64,000 nt of DNA, taken from assembly GCF_000260135.1 (NCBI RefSeq), contig NZ_JH651384.1:1553693-1617692 (forward strand), written 5' to 3'. This document shows positions 1 through 6,851 of the stretch, piece after piece (position 1 is the first letter of the stretch; each line of letters opens with the position of its first letter). A program made the position numbers and the translations under genes. The notes beneath the pieces were generated by a model. It was not told where the DNA came from. It was given only the letters and a program-made list of their open reading frames with translations, and ran no database searches. This DNA is from Thiothrix nivea DSM 5205. GTDB taxonomy: Bacteria > Pseudomonadota > Gammaproteobacteria > Thiotrichales > Thiotrichaceae.

Positions 1-574
1 CTTGCTGGTCGATGATCTGCCTGGCAATGGCCGTTTGGCAACCCATCGCATCCAACGTCACTACCGCTCCTGTCATGTTCAGTTGCATCAATAGTTTAGG
101 GATGGCAGTGATTTCGTTGGATTTATCATCCACCCGCTGTTGTCCCAGCACCAATTGATTCCGGGTCGCCCAGGCACTGACCATGTAGATGGCCGCTTTG
201 TCCGAAGCACTGTCCAGGCTGCGGCGCAGGCATTTGCCATCAATCGCGATGATTTCGCCATCACTGAGGTCGGACAGGTCAGCCACCCAGCGGCTGAAAC
301 ATTCACTGAACTGCTGTGTGTCGATCAGGCCAAAAACCCGGCCAAAGGTATCGTGTGACGGGATGCCGTGTTGCAACCCCAACACCTCCGTGAACCATTT
401 TCGTTTGGATTTGCCGAACAGCTCAATGGAAGCCCAGTCATCCGCCCCGCAAATCACTGCGCACAGGGTAATGAAGAAGATGTCACTGAGTTTGTGCCGC
501 TTACGGCGGTTCAGACGTGGGTCAGGGATGGAGGCAAAATGGTCAACAATAGCGGCGGTTGGGTGGAGTTTCAT
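1..574 (-). CDS. ISAs1-family transposase, N-terminal part (partial)
   Basis: The protein starts at ATG 574 (MKLHPTAAIVDHFASIPDPR) and reads leftwards off the window. It contains the N-terminal helical domain typical of ISAs1 transposases (SIPDPRLNRRKRHKLSDI, ICGADDW), then the start of the DDE nuclease region (EIIAIDGKCLRRS, where the Asp is the first catalytic acid). It closely resembles the complete transposase at 51997-53142 but differs at scattered positions, for example KLHPTAA against KRCPTAS, so the two copies are not from one very recent event. The visible part has no frameshift or stop codon. Confidence 0.85.
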   Translation of the reverse strand, partial: MKLHPTAAIVDHFASIPDPRLNRRKRHKLSDIFFITLCAVICGADDWASIELFGKSKRKWFTEVLGLQHGIPSHDTFGRVFGLIDTQQFSECFSRWVADLSDLSDGEIIAIDGKCLRRSLDSASDKAAIYMVSAWATRNQLVLGQQRVDDKSNEITAIPKLLMQLNMTGAVVTLDAMGCQTAIARQIIDQQ

Positions 575-646
575 GGGCTACCAAAATACCCGCAGCTAAC
601 CCTCGGCACAGCAGTTTGTCAATAGCGTTTTAATGCGATTACCCTG
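1..646 (-). mobile_element. ISAs1-family insertion sequence, 5' part (runs off the window)
   Basis: The left terminus of an ISAs1-family element lies at 646, reading leftwards as CAGGGTAATCGCATTAAAA. It matches the left end of the complete copy at 51924 almost exactly. The rest of the element lies beyond base 1. It has inserted within an IS66-family transposase gene whose reading frame resumes at 647. The 10 bases after the terminus (CACCCATCGC) are the expected target duplication, but the other side is outside the window, so this cannot be checked here. Confidence 0.85.
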
Positions 647-1789
647 CACCCATCGCCCGATTATGTTGAGGATTGCCGTGCCGTCGGCTACTGTGGTTGT
701 GGCCTGCCGCTATCCGAAGCGGCTGTGGCCGTGGCTGAACGCCGCCAGCAATGGGACATCCCCGCCCCGCAAATCGTGGTGACGGAATATCGCCAGATCA
801 TCAGCACTTGCCGTTGTGGCAAAGCCCATGCAGGGGAATTCCCCGCATCACTGCCCCCGTACATCAGTTATGGGGCACGCCTGAAAGCGTATGCGGTCGG
901 CCTGGTTCATGGGCATTTCATCTCGCTGTCGCGGGTAACGGAGGTCATATCTGACCAATATGGCATCAAGCCTTCCGATGGCAGTGTGCAACGCTGGGTC
1001 AGCCAGGCCAGCGGCAGCCTCACCGCCACCTACGGCGACATCCGGCAAACCATCAGCACCAGCCCGGTGGCACACTTTGATGAAAGCGGTATCCGGGCCC
1101 AAGGCAAAACCCAATGGCTGCATGTGGCCGCCACCCCGGAAGCGGTGTACTACACCGCCCATGCCAAGCGGGGACAGGAAGCCATGGTCGCCGCCGGTAT
1201 CCTGCCTGTCTTCAACGGGGTTGCCGTGCATGACCACTGGAAACCTTACTTCCGCTTCGACAACGTGGTGCATGGCCTGTGTGGGGCACACCTGCTGCGT
1301 GAGCTGAACTACTTTGACGAAACCCTCCGGCACCAATGGCCTGCACAGCTCAAACAAGTCCTGGTTGATGCCAAAACCGCCGTGGCACAAGCGAGGGCAG
1401 CACAACATGACTCCCTGACGCCTGACCAGATGGCAGAACTGGGGCAGCGTTATGACCAATGGGTGAACCACGGCCTGCTGGTCTTCCCTGAACTGCCCAA
1501 AACCCACCCCAAACAGGGTAAAGCGAAGCAGCACCCGGCCAGAAACCTGTTATGCCGCTTGCGCGACTTCAAGGATTCGGTGTTGCTGTTCATCCAGCGG
1601 TTTGACGTGCCGTTTGACAACAACCTCGCCGAGCGGGCAGTGCGCCCCGTGAAAGTCAAACTCAAGGTGGCGGGCGGATTCCGGGCTATCGGTGGTGCCG
1701 ATGCCTTCTGTGTCATCCGTTCCGTTTGGGAAACCAACAAGCTGCAGGGACGGAATCCGTTTGAGTCCCTCAGATCGGTTTTGGCATAG
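647..1789 (+). pseudogene. IS66-family transposase (TnpC), 5'-truncated by an ISAs1 insertion
   Basis: This is a DDE transposase of the IS66 family. The open frame runs from the ISAs1 terminus at 647 to the stop at 1789, and a GTG at 725 is only an internal codon. Visible features are a Cys-rich zinc-finger-like stretch (CRAVGYCGCG and CRCGKAHAGEFP), the first catalytic Asp in HFDESGIRAQG, the second in GVAVHDHWKPYF, and the C-terminal catalytic Glu in FDNNLAERAVRPVKVK, the usual IS66 signature. The N-terminal helix-turn-helix region is missing because the ISAs1 element interrupts the gene. No tnpA or tnpB companion is visible. The gene cannot make a full transposase as it stands. Confidence 0.85.
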
Positions 1790-1798
1790 ACTGAGTAG

Positions 1799-2968
1799 TT
1801 ACGCTAAATTTAGCAAATAATCCACATTATTCTCAATTTTCAGGGAAATATCGTCTTCACTAACCACACCAGCAGGAACTGCTGCGACTTTATCCTTAAT
1901 ATCTTGATAAACCAGCTCTGTCAGGATATTCACCGTAAAATCACGATTCTTGATTTGCTGGGCACTCAAAATACCGTGGATACTGCCAGTATTTGCCGTG
2001 GGCATTGCATCCCACACCTTATCATCGTTAGCGTCGACATCATTACCGCCAGAAATGGTTAACTGATACAACCCATTTTCCAGTTGGTCAGTAATAATAT
2101 CAGGGACTGCAATTAAACCTGATGTCGCAATATCACTGCCATTTCCTTGGGAAGTAACACCATTGTAAATAGTCTGACCGTCGCTCACACGTTTCAGGCT
2201 GAATACAGCATTGTCCAAAGGCCCGAGTAACGCACGACCCACAGGAACAGGAGGCTCCGGGGCAGGTATCAGCAAACGCGGATTTAACCCATAACTGCCT
2301 GGAAGTGAAGCTATCCAGAAACCTTGCCAAGGTTGAAAAGTGCTTCCATCCCCTATCGGTTCGTATTCCATGCCACTGAAGTGGGCAAAACGGTTATGCA
2401 CCAACTTTCTGGCTTTGGCTGTTGCCAAGTCACATCCGGTGGGGCAACCATCAACACTGGTGGAAGCATCCGTCACCACCCTGACCTTATCAGCACCATT
2501 AGCGACATCAAAAGGATAACCAGCCATGTTCCAGACTTTTTGATTACCAGCAGCCGCCAAGGGAATTTCAAAACATCCATCAGGAGAAGCACATGCACTT
2601 GATGTATTGAGAGACGGTATCTGGCAACCCTCTGGCATATCCAGTATTTTATCTGTGCCAGACTGTTGCATTATCCAGTAAGATTTGTTTTGTTGCAGAA
2701 CAGTATTTATCTGGATACTTTCACTACTTCCGCTTGCCCCATCGAAACCAAACATTATCCAGTCTGTGCCATACTCCCCAGCAAGGTCATCACCAAAAAT
2801 ACCGGCAACCGTTTGTTTAGCTGCGGGAGGAGTACAAGGCAATGTAATTTGATGCCATTTACCTGAAGGTAAAACATGAGCGACCCCGGAAAAAGCTAAA
2901 GCCTCTGATCCCAAGAGTAGAAAAACCAATGAAAATAACAGATTCAACTGCTTATTTCGATACAACAT
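1799..2968 (-). CDS. Exported protein of unknown function, probably C-terminally truncated
   Basis: I do not recognise the family. The start was chosen at ATG 2968 because the next residues form a signal peptide (MLYRNKQLNLLFSLVFLLLG, then SEALA). The mature part of about 365 residues is rich in Trp, Gly and paired Cys (GCPTGCD, CASPDGC). It has two moderately repeated segments and then an Ig-like stretch ending in LTELVYQDIKDK. The gene reads towards the IS66-family element. Its stop codon (TAA at 1801-1799) falls in GTAACTACTCAG, which looks like the edge of that element, so the C-terminus was probably cut off by the insertion. The truncation is inference. Confidence 0.6.
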   Translation of the reverse strand: MLYRNKQLNLLFSLVFLLLGSEALAFSGVAHVLPSGKWHQITLPCTPPAAKQTVAGIFGDDLAGEYGTDWIMFGFDGASGSSESIQINTVLQQNKSYWIMQQSGTDKILDMPEGCQIPSLNTSSACASPDGCFEIPLAAAGNQKVWNMAGYPFDVANGADKVRVVTDASTSVDGCPTGCDLATAKARKLVHNRFAHFSGMEYEPIGDGSTFQPWQGFWIASLPGSYGLNPRLLIPAPEPPVPVGRALLGPLDNAVFSLKRVSDGQTIYNGVTSQGNGSDIATSGLIAVPDIITDQLENGLYQLTISGGNDVDANDDKVWDAMPTANTGSIHGILSAQQIKNRDFTVNILTELVYQDIKDKVAAVPAGVVSEDDISLKIENNVDYLLNLA

Positions 2969-3200
2969 AATGACAAGCCCCACAGCTTTATCCAGGGTAT
3001 TTAGTCTAAACCTCGGGGCATCACGCTGACACAAGACATAACGGCATTAATCCGCTGGCAGCATACAAACCATAAACTCAAGTGCTATCAAATGCTTACT
3101 ATAGCCATCGACAAACGCAAGTTACTGACTTTAATTGAAGCCCACATAAAGATCAGTTACCAATCTGCGTGTATACTAATACAGTCAATAGTTAATATCA

Positions 3201-3302
3201 ATGAGCAAATTAATTAAGAATATCCTATCAATATCCATTCTATCGGGCTGTACTCAGCACACTTCCCAAACTTTACCCACGCCCAGGACGCTTAATTATT
3301 AA
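3201..3302 (+). CDS. Possible small lipoprotein (33 aa)
   Basis: This short reading frame lies in the gap between the exported protein and the chitinase. It encodes MSKLIKNILSISILSGC followed by 16 polar residues ending in LNY. The Lys-containing start, hydrophobic stretch and LSGC lipobox are a textbook lipoprotein signal, and the Cys is residue 17. There is no clear Shine-Dalgarno sequence before the ATG and no known family was recognised. It could be a real entericidin- or LptM-sized lipoprotein, a remnant, or chance. Confidence 0.35.
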   Translation: MSKLIKNILSISILSGCTQHTSQTLPTPRTLNY

Positions 3303-3309
3303 CCAACTT

Positions 3310-3323
3310 TTGACATGAATCAA
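3310..3323 (+). promoter_or_regulatory. FNR/ANR-type binding site upstream of the GH18-GH8 gene
   Basis: TTGAC-ATGA-ATCAA matches the FNR-family consensus TTGAT-N4-ATCAA at 9 of 10 positions. It lies about 43-48 bases upstream of the start point predicted from TAGAAT (3348-3353) or TATAAT (3353-3358), close to the usual class II activator position. The same half-sites recur upstream of the small gene at 32472. This suggests oxygen-responsive control, but no binding data exist. Confidence 0.45.
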
Positions 3324-3347
3324 AAAAATTATGCCTTACAGCATCCA

Positions 3348-3358
3348 TAGAATATAAT
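3348..3358 (+). promoter_or_regulatory. Probable -10 element(s) for the GH18-GH8 gene
   Basis: Overlapping TAGAAT (3348-3353) and TATAAT (3353-3358) hexamers lie 45-55 bases before the start codon. There is no good -35 hexamer at 16-18 bases, which fits an activator-dependent promoter using the FNR-type site at 3310-3323. Confidence 0.4.
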
Positions 3359-3402
3359 TCTGACGTATCTACCTTCATCCACGGGCTTTCCGAAGAGGCG
3401 TT

Positions 3403-6400
3403 ATGGGGCTGCGAGCTTTCATTATTGGTGTAGTGCTGTATTTTTCATCCATCATGGCGGGAGCCACGCCCTCCCACCAACCACTGCCCGCTCCTGACAC
3501 TGTTATCAAAAAAACAGACGCCAGCGCCACATCCGGGAGTGTGCGCCCCTTGCTCACCAGCACTGATAAGACACCGCTGCCCTTGCTGTTGCAGGGGAAT
3601 AATATTGCTTACGACAACACCACAGGCTCCGTAGTCGCCGCTTACTTCCCGGAATGGGGGATATGGACTTCCGACTTTAACGTGGAAGACATACCGGCAC
3701 AAAACCTGACCCACGTCCTCTATGCGTTCTTGGCCATTTGCGGCCCCAATGTTGCCCTGAAAAATTCTTACAAGCCTGGCTGGGATCAGTTGCAAACACG
3801 TTGCGAAGCGCAAAACGGCACGGCTAATAAAGATGACCCAACCGTCATGCTGTACGATTATTACACGGCGGTGCAGCACCCTTTTCCGGGCGACAGCAGC
3901 TCTGACCCTATCAAGGGGCAGATCGGCCAGCTGATGCGCCTGAAACTGGCCAAACCGGACATCCAGATACTCGCCTCTATCGGCGGCTGGACACTATCAG
4001 ACCCGTTCTACACCCTGGCGAGCAATACTGCCAATCGGCAAATTTTCGCCAATTCCGTGCTCAAATTCCTGCGCGACTATCCTGTATTCGATGGTATTGA
4101 CATTGACTGGGAATACCCCGGTGGTGGAGCCACCGCCAGCCCCGACCCACAAGCGGATTATCAGGGGTATGCGGATATGATGCACGATTTGCGTCAGGTG
4201 CTGGATACCCTGGAAAGCGAAACAGGGCGTACCTATGAATTAACAGCAACTGCCGGTTCATGGCAACCCACCATTCAAGCCATCCACTACCAAGCCGCCA
4301 GCCCTTACATGGATTATGTCTTTGCCATGAGCTACGACTATTACGGGACATGGAGCAATACCCTGGGGCATCATGCTGCCCTCTACAATTATCCGGGGCA
4401 AAAAATAAACTGGGCAAATGGCGACAGCATGGTTAACAACCTGCTGGATGCAGGTGTACCAGCCAGCCAAATAGTACTGGGGGTCGCCATGCATGGCATA
4501 GGCTGGGCCAACGTCACAGGCGTGGCTACCGGTGAGTCACCATTCCTGCATGGCACTGGCGGGGGAGCATTGGGAAGGTTTGAATACCAAACCATCGCCA
4601 ATGATTATCTCGACAGTGACGGGCAAGGCAAAAACGGCTTCGCCTATTTCTATGACGCACAGGCAGAAGCCCCTTATTTATGGAATGCCAGCAGTGGCGG
4701 GCTGATTACCTACGATAACCCGCGTTCGGCCAAGGCCAAATCAGCCTATGTGCTTGAAAATCAGTTGGCTGGCGTCTTCAGTTGGGAACTGAACGGTGAC
4801 AATGGCGACATCCTCAACGCCATGCATGAAGGGTTGGGGCATCCGCAATCGGCCCAACGCCCTTACCCCCAGCAGGTCAGTTACGCGACCGGAACCCTTT
4901 ACCCCAACCATGTCCCGCAGGCAACCCAGGCCACACAGGTAGCGGCCTTCTACGATGACTGGAAGCAAAAATACCTGAAAACGGCTGGCAACAACGCCGC
5001 AGGCAAGGCCATGTACCGAATCGCAGATGGCCAGGACTCCACCAGCACAGTATCGGAAGGCCAAGGCTACGGCATGATCATCACCGCGCTGATGGCAGGC
5101 CATGACGCCATCGCCCGGACACTATTCGATGGGCTGTGGTATTTTTCCCGCGCCCACCCCAGCGGGGTTGACACCCGCCTGATGACCTGGAAAGTCGATG
5201 GCGGGCAAGCCGTGGGGGGCAATAACTCAGCCTTTGATGGCGACGCCGACATTGCCTACGCCCTGCTGCTGGCGGACAAGCAATGGGGCAGTGATGGCAG
5301 CATCAATTACAAAGCTGAAGCCTTACAAGTCATGCAGGGCATCCTGGCTTCAACCGTGGGCAGCAGCAGCCATTTGCCCCTGTTGGGCGACTGGGTTAAC
5401 AGCTCCTCCGCCCCCACCCAATACAACCAGTACACACCGCGCTCCTCAGACCTGATGCCCGCCAGCTTCCGGGCATTCAATACCGCTAGTGGTGATAATA
5501 TCTGGAATGAGGTCATCCAGGCCGCGCAAACCGGGGTTCAGGCCATCCAGGGCAATTACAGCCAGACCACGGGGCTATTGCCAGATTTTATGAGCGGCTG
5601 CCAACCGGCCAGCCAATGCCAGCCCACCGCCGCCAATTTTCTGGAAGGCCCACATGACGGCCATTACTACTACAATGCCGGGCGCGCACCGTGGCGTATC
5701 GGGCTGGATGCCTTGCTATACAACGACCCGGTTTCCAAAACCCAGGCGCGCAAGCTGTCAGCCTGGATGCTGAACCAGATCGCAAGCGACCCGCAAGCGC
5801 TCAAATCAGGCTACACCCTGGACGGCCAACCGATTGGAAACTATTTTTCCAGCTTCTTTGCCGCCCCCCTCGCCGTGAGCGCCATGCTTGACCCCAGCAG
5901 GCAACAAATCCTCAACAACCTTTACGACGCCCTGATCAACAAGCGGGAAAACTATTACTCAGACACCCTCAACCTGTTAAGCCTGTTGGCCGTTACGGGC
6001 AATTTCTGGCATCCGGATAGCTGCTCCGCCACCGATGGCGATGCCGACCATGACGGGGTGGGGGATGCCTGTGATGCAGACCGCGATGGTGATGGCGTAC
6101 CGAACTATTCCGACCGTTTCCCTGACAACCCCGCAGAATCCGTGGACACCGACAACGATGGCGTCGGCAATAACGCGGACACTGACGATGATAACGACTG
6201 GATTCCAGACAGCTGGGAAATTACGCATGGCTTAAACCCACTGGATGGTAGTGATGCGGGGCTGGATCCCGATCATGACGGGTTATCCAACCTGCAAGAA
6301 TTCCAGAACGGCACCAACCCGAACAATGCCGACAGCGATAGCGATGGCATGAATGACGGGGATGAGCTAGCGGCGGGCCGCAACCCTAACGACCCCACCG

Positions 6401-6468
6401 ATGGTGACATTAACGCCAATGCCAGGAAGATCATTCCCATTATCATGGAGTTGTTGCTATCCCCCTAA
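3403..6468 (+). CDS. Secreted GH18 chitinase - GH8 glycanase fusion with thrombospondin-type-3 Ca repeats
   Basis: This 1021-residue exported enzyme starts at ATG 3403 after AAGAGG. A signal peptide (about 1-21) leads into a GH18 chitinase domain (about 65-480). The chitinase domain has the SIGGW motif and the catalytic DGIDIDWE (Asp233, Asp235, Glu237), then MSYDYYG. A GH8 domain (about 495-865) follows. It has the proposed acid Glu551 in TVSEGQGYGM and the acidic FDGDAD signature (612-616). The tail (about 868-1005) carries Asp-rich thrombospondin-type-3 Ca repeats and ends in ARKIIPIIMELLLSP. GH8 includes chitosanases and endoglucanases, so the fusion could attack partly deacetylated chitin, which is inference. 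The tail is shared with the protease at 6852. Confidence 0.9.
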   Translation: MGLRAFIIGVVLYFSSIMAGATPSHQPLPAPDTVIKKTDASATSGSVRPLLTSTDKTPLPLLLQGNNIAYDNTTGSVVAAYFPEWGIWTSDFNVEDIPAQNLTHVLYAFLAICGPNVALKNSYKPGWDQLQTRCEAQNGTANKDDPTVMLYDYYTAVQHPFPGDSSSDPIKGQIGQLMRLKLAKPDIQILASIGGWTLSDPFYTLASNTANRQIFANSVLKFLRDYPVFDGIDIDWEYPGGGATASPDPQADYQGYADMMHDLRQVLDTLESETGRTYELTATAGSWQPTIQAIHYQAASPYMDYVFAMSYDYYGTWSNTLGHHAALYNYPGQKINWANGDSMVNNLLDAGVPASQIVLGVAMHGIGWANVTGVATGESPFLHGTGGGALGRFEYQTIANDYLDSDGQGKNGFAYFYDAQAEAPYLWNASSGGLITYDNPRSAKAKSAYVLENQLAGVFSWELNGDNGDILNAMHEGLGHPQSAQRPYPQQVSYATGTLYPNHVPQATQATQVAAFYDDWKQKYLKTAGNNAAGKAMYRIADGQDSTSTVSEGQGYGMIITALMAGHDAIARTLFDGLWYFSRAHPSGVDTRLMTWKVDGGQAVGGNNSAFDGDADIAYALLLADKQWGSDGSINYKAEALQVMQGILASTVGSSSHLPLLGDWVNSSSAPTQYNQYTPRSSDLMPASFRAFNTASGDNIWNEVIQAAQTGVQAIQGNYSQTTGLLPDFMSGCQPASQCQPTAANFLEGPHDGHYYYNAGRAPWRIGLDALLYNDPVSKTQARKLSAWMLNQIASDPQALKSGYTLDGQPIGNYFSSFFAAPLAVSAMLDPSRQQILNNLYDALINKRENYYSDTLNLLSLLAVTGNFWHPDSCSATDGDADHDGVGDACDADRDGDGVPNYSDRFPDNPAESVDTDNDGVGNNADTDDDNDWIPDSWEITHGLNPLDGSDAGLDPDHDGLSNLQEFQNGTNPNNADSDSDGMNDGDELAAGRNPNDPTDGDINANARKIIPIIMELLLSP

Positions 6469-6485
6469 CACTCTGCACCCATGGT

Positions 6486-6504
6486 AGCTACTCCAGCAGT
6501 AGCT
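6486..6504 (+). terminator. Hairpin after the GH18-GH8 gene (weak terminator candidate)
   Basis: AGCTACT and AGTAGCT form a perfect 7-bp stem around a CCAGC loop, 18 bases after the stop codon. There is no following T-run, so intrinsic termination is uncertain. Confidence 0.3.
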
Positions 6505-6510
6505 GCATGA

Positions 6511-6540
6511 TGTCAATAGCGTTTTAATGCGATTACCCTG
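6511..6540. repeat. Solo ISAs1-type terminus (30 bp)
   Basis: These 30 bases are identical to 617-646, the terminal inverted repeat plus adjoining 11 bases of the partial ISAs1-family element. No transposase or other element end is nearby, so this is an orphan IS end, left by deletion or imprecise loss. Confidence 0.75.
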
Positions 6541-6646
6541 AGAGTATACCAATTAAGCATTTGCATATAATATAAATTTATAGTATAAAGTATACTTATT
6601 TAAGCACAGATTAACGCTTAAGTTCCCCATAAGCAGCATTTCGTAA

Positions 6647-6799
6647 TGGCTCTTTGGGGATTTCCCGTAGTTTTGCTGTTTATTCTTGAAGCAGTCAGAA
6701 AGCAACAGACTCAGGTTTGCAAGTGACTGATTATGATGAGTATCCTATATGCTTTTTAAGCGAGCAAAAGCATAATTGCTGGAAATCCCTAAAGAGCCA
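6647..6799. repeat. MITE-like segment bounded by 19-bp inverted repeats
   Basis: The segment begins at 6647-6665 (TGGCTCTTTGGGGATTTCC) and ends at 6781-6799, whose reverse complement differs at one base. The ends include GGGGATTTCC, also found at the right end of the ISAzo13-family elements at 25445 and 35496. It has no coding frame. A small non-autonomous element mobilised by an ISAzo13-like transposase is a reasonable guess. Confidence 0.4.
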
Positions 6800-6834
6800 A
6801 GCTTATGCAGCTGTAATTAAACTCTAGCTTGGCT
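6795..6834 (+). promoter_or_regulatory. Leader hairpin before the protease gene
   Basis: AGCCAAGCT (6795-6803) and AGCTTGGCT (6826-6834) can form a perfect 9-bp stem immediately before the Shine-Dalgarno-like AGAGGAAGG at about 6838. The stem also overlaps the end of the MITE-like segment. A role in translation control is possible but unproven. Confidence 0.35.
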
Positions 6835-6851
6835 TAAAGAGGAAGGTAGTC

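Larger units (their letters stand above)
3035..3402. other. AT-rich intergenic region between exported protein and chitinase
   Basis: This 368-base gap is clearly more AT-rich than its neighbours. It holds the small lipoprotein-like frame (3201-3302), an FNR-type palindrome (3310-3323), a near-consensus -10 element and the Shine-Dalgarno sequence AAGAGG just before the chitinase start at 3403. Nothing else was recognised. Confidence 0.6.
6469..6851. other. Structured intergenic region with IS remnant and inverted repeats
   Basis: This 383-base gap holds a 7-bp perfect hairpin (6486-6504), a solo ISAs1 terminus (6511-6540), an AT-rich stretch with TATACTT/AAGTATA-like symmetry (about 6560-6600), a 153-base segment bounded by 19-base inverted repeats (6647-6799) and a hairpin just before the next gene (6795-6834). 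No coding frame was recognised. Confidence 0.6.

Noticed and set aside
848-1534. 228-codon minus-strand frame within the IS66 transposase
   Set aside because: Antisense shadow of a transposase with clear DDE motifs.
3310-3358. TTGACA at 3310 as the -35 partner of TATAAT at 3353
   Set aside because: The spacing is 37 bases; the TTGAC is better explained as half of an FNR-type palindrome.
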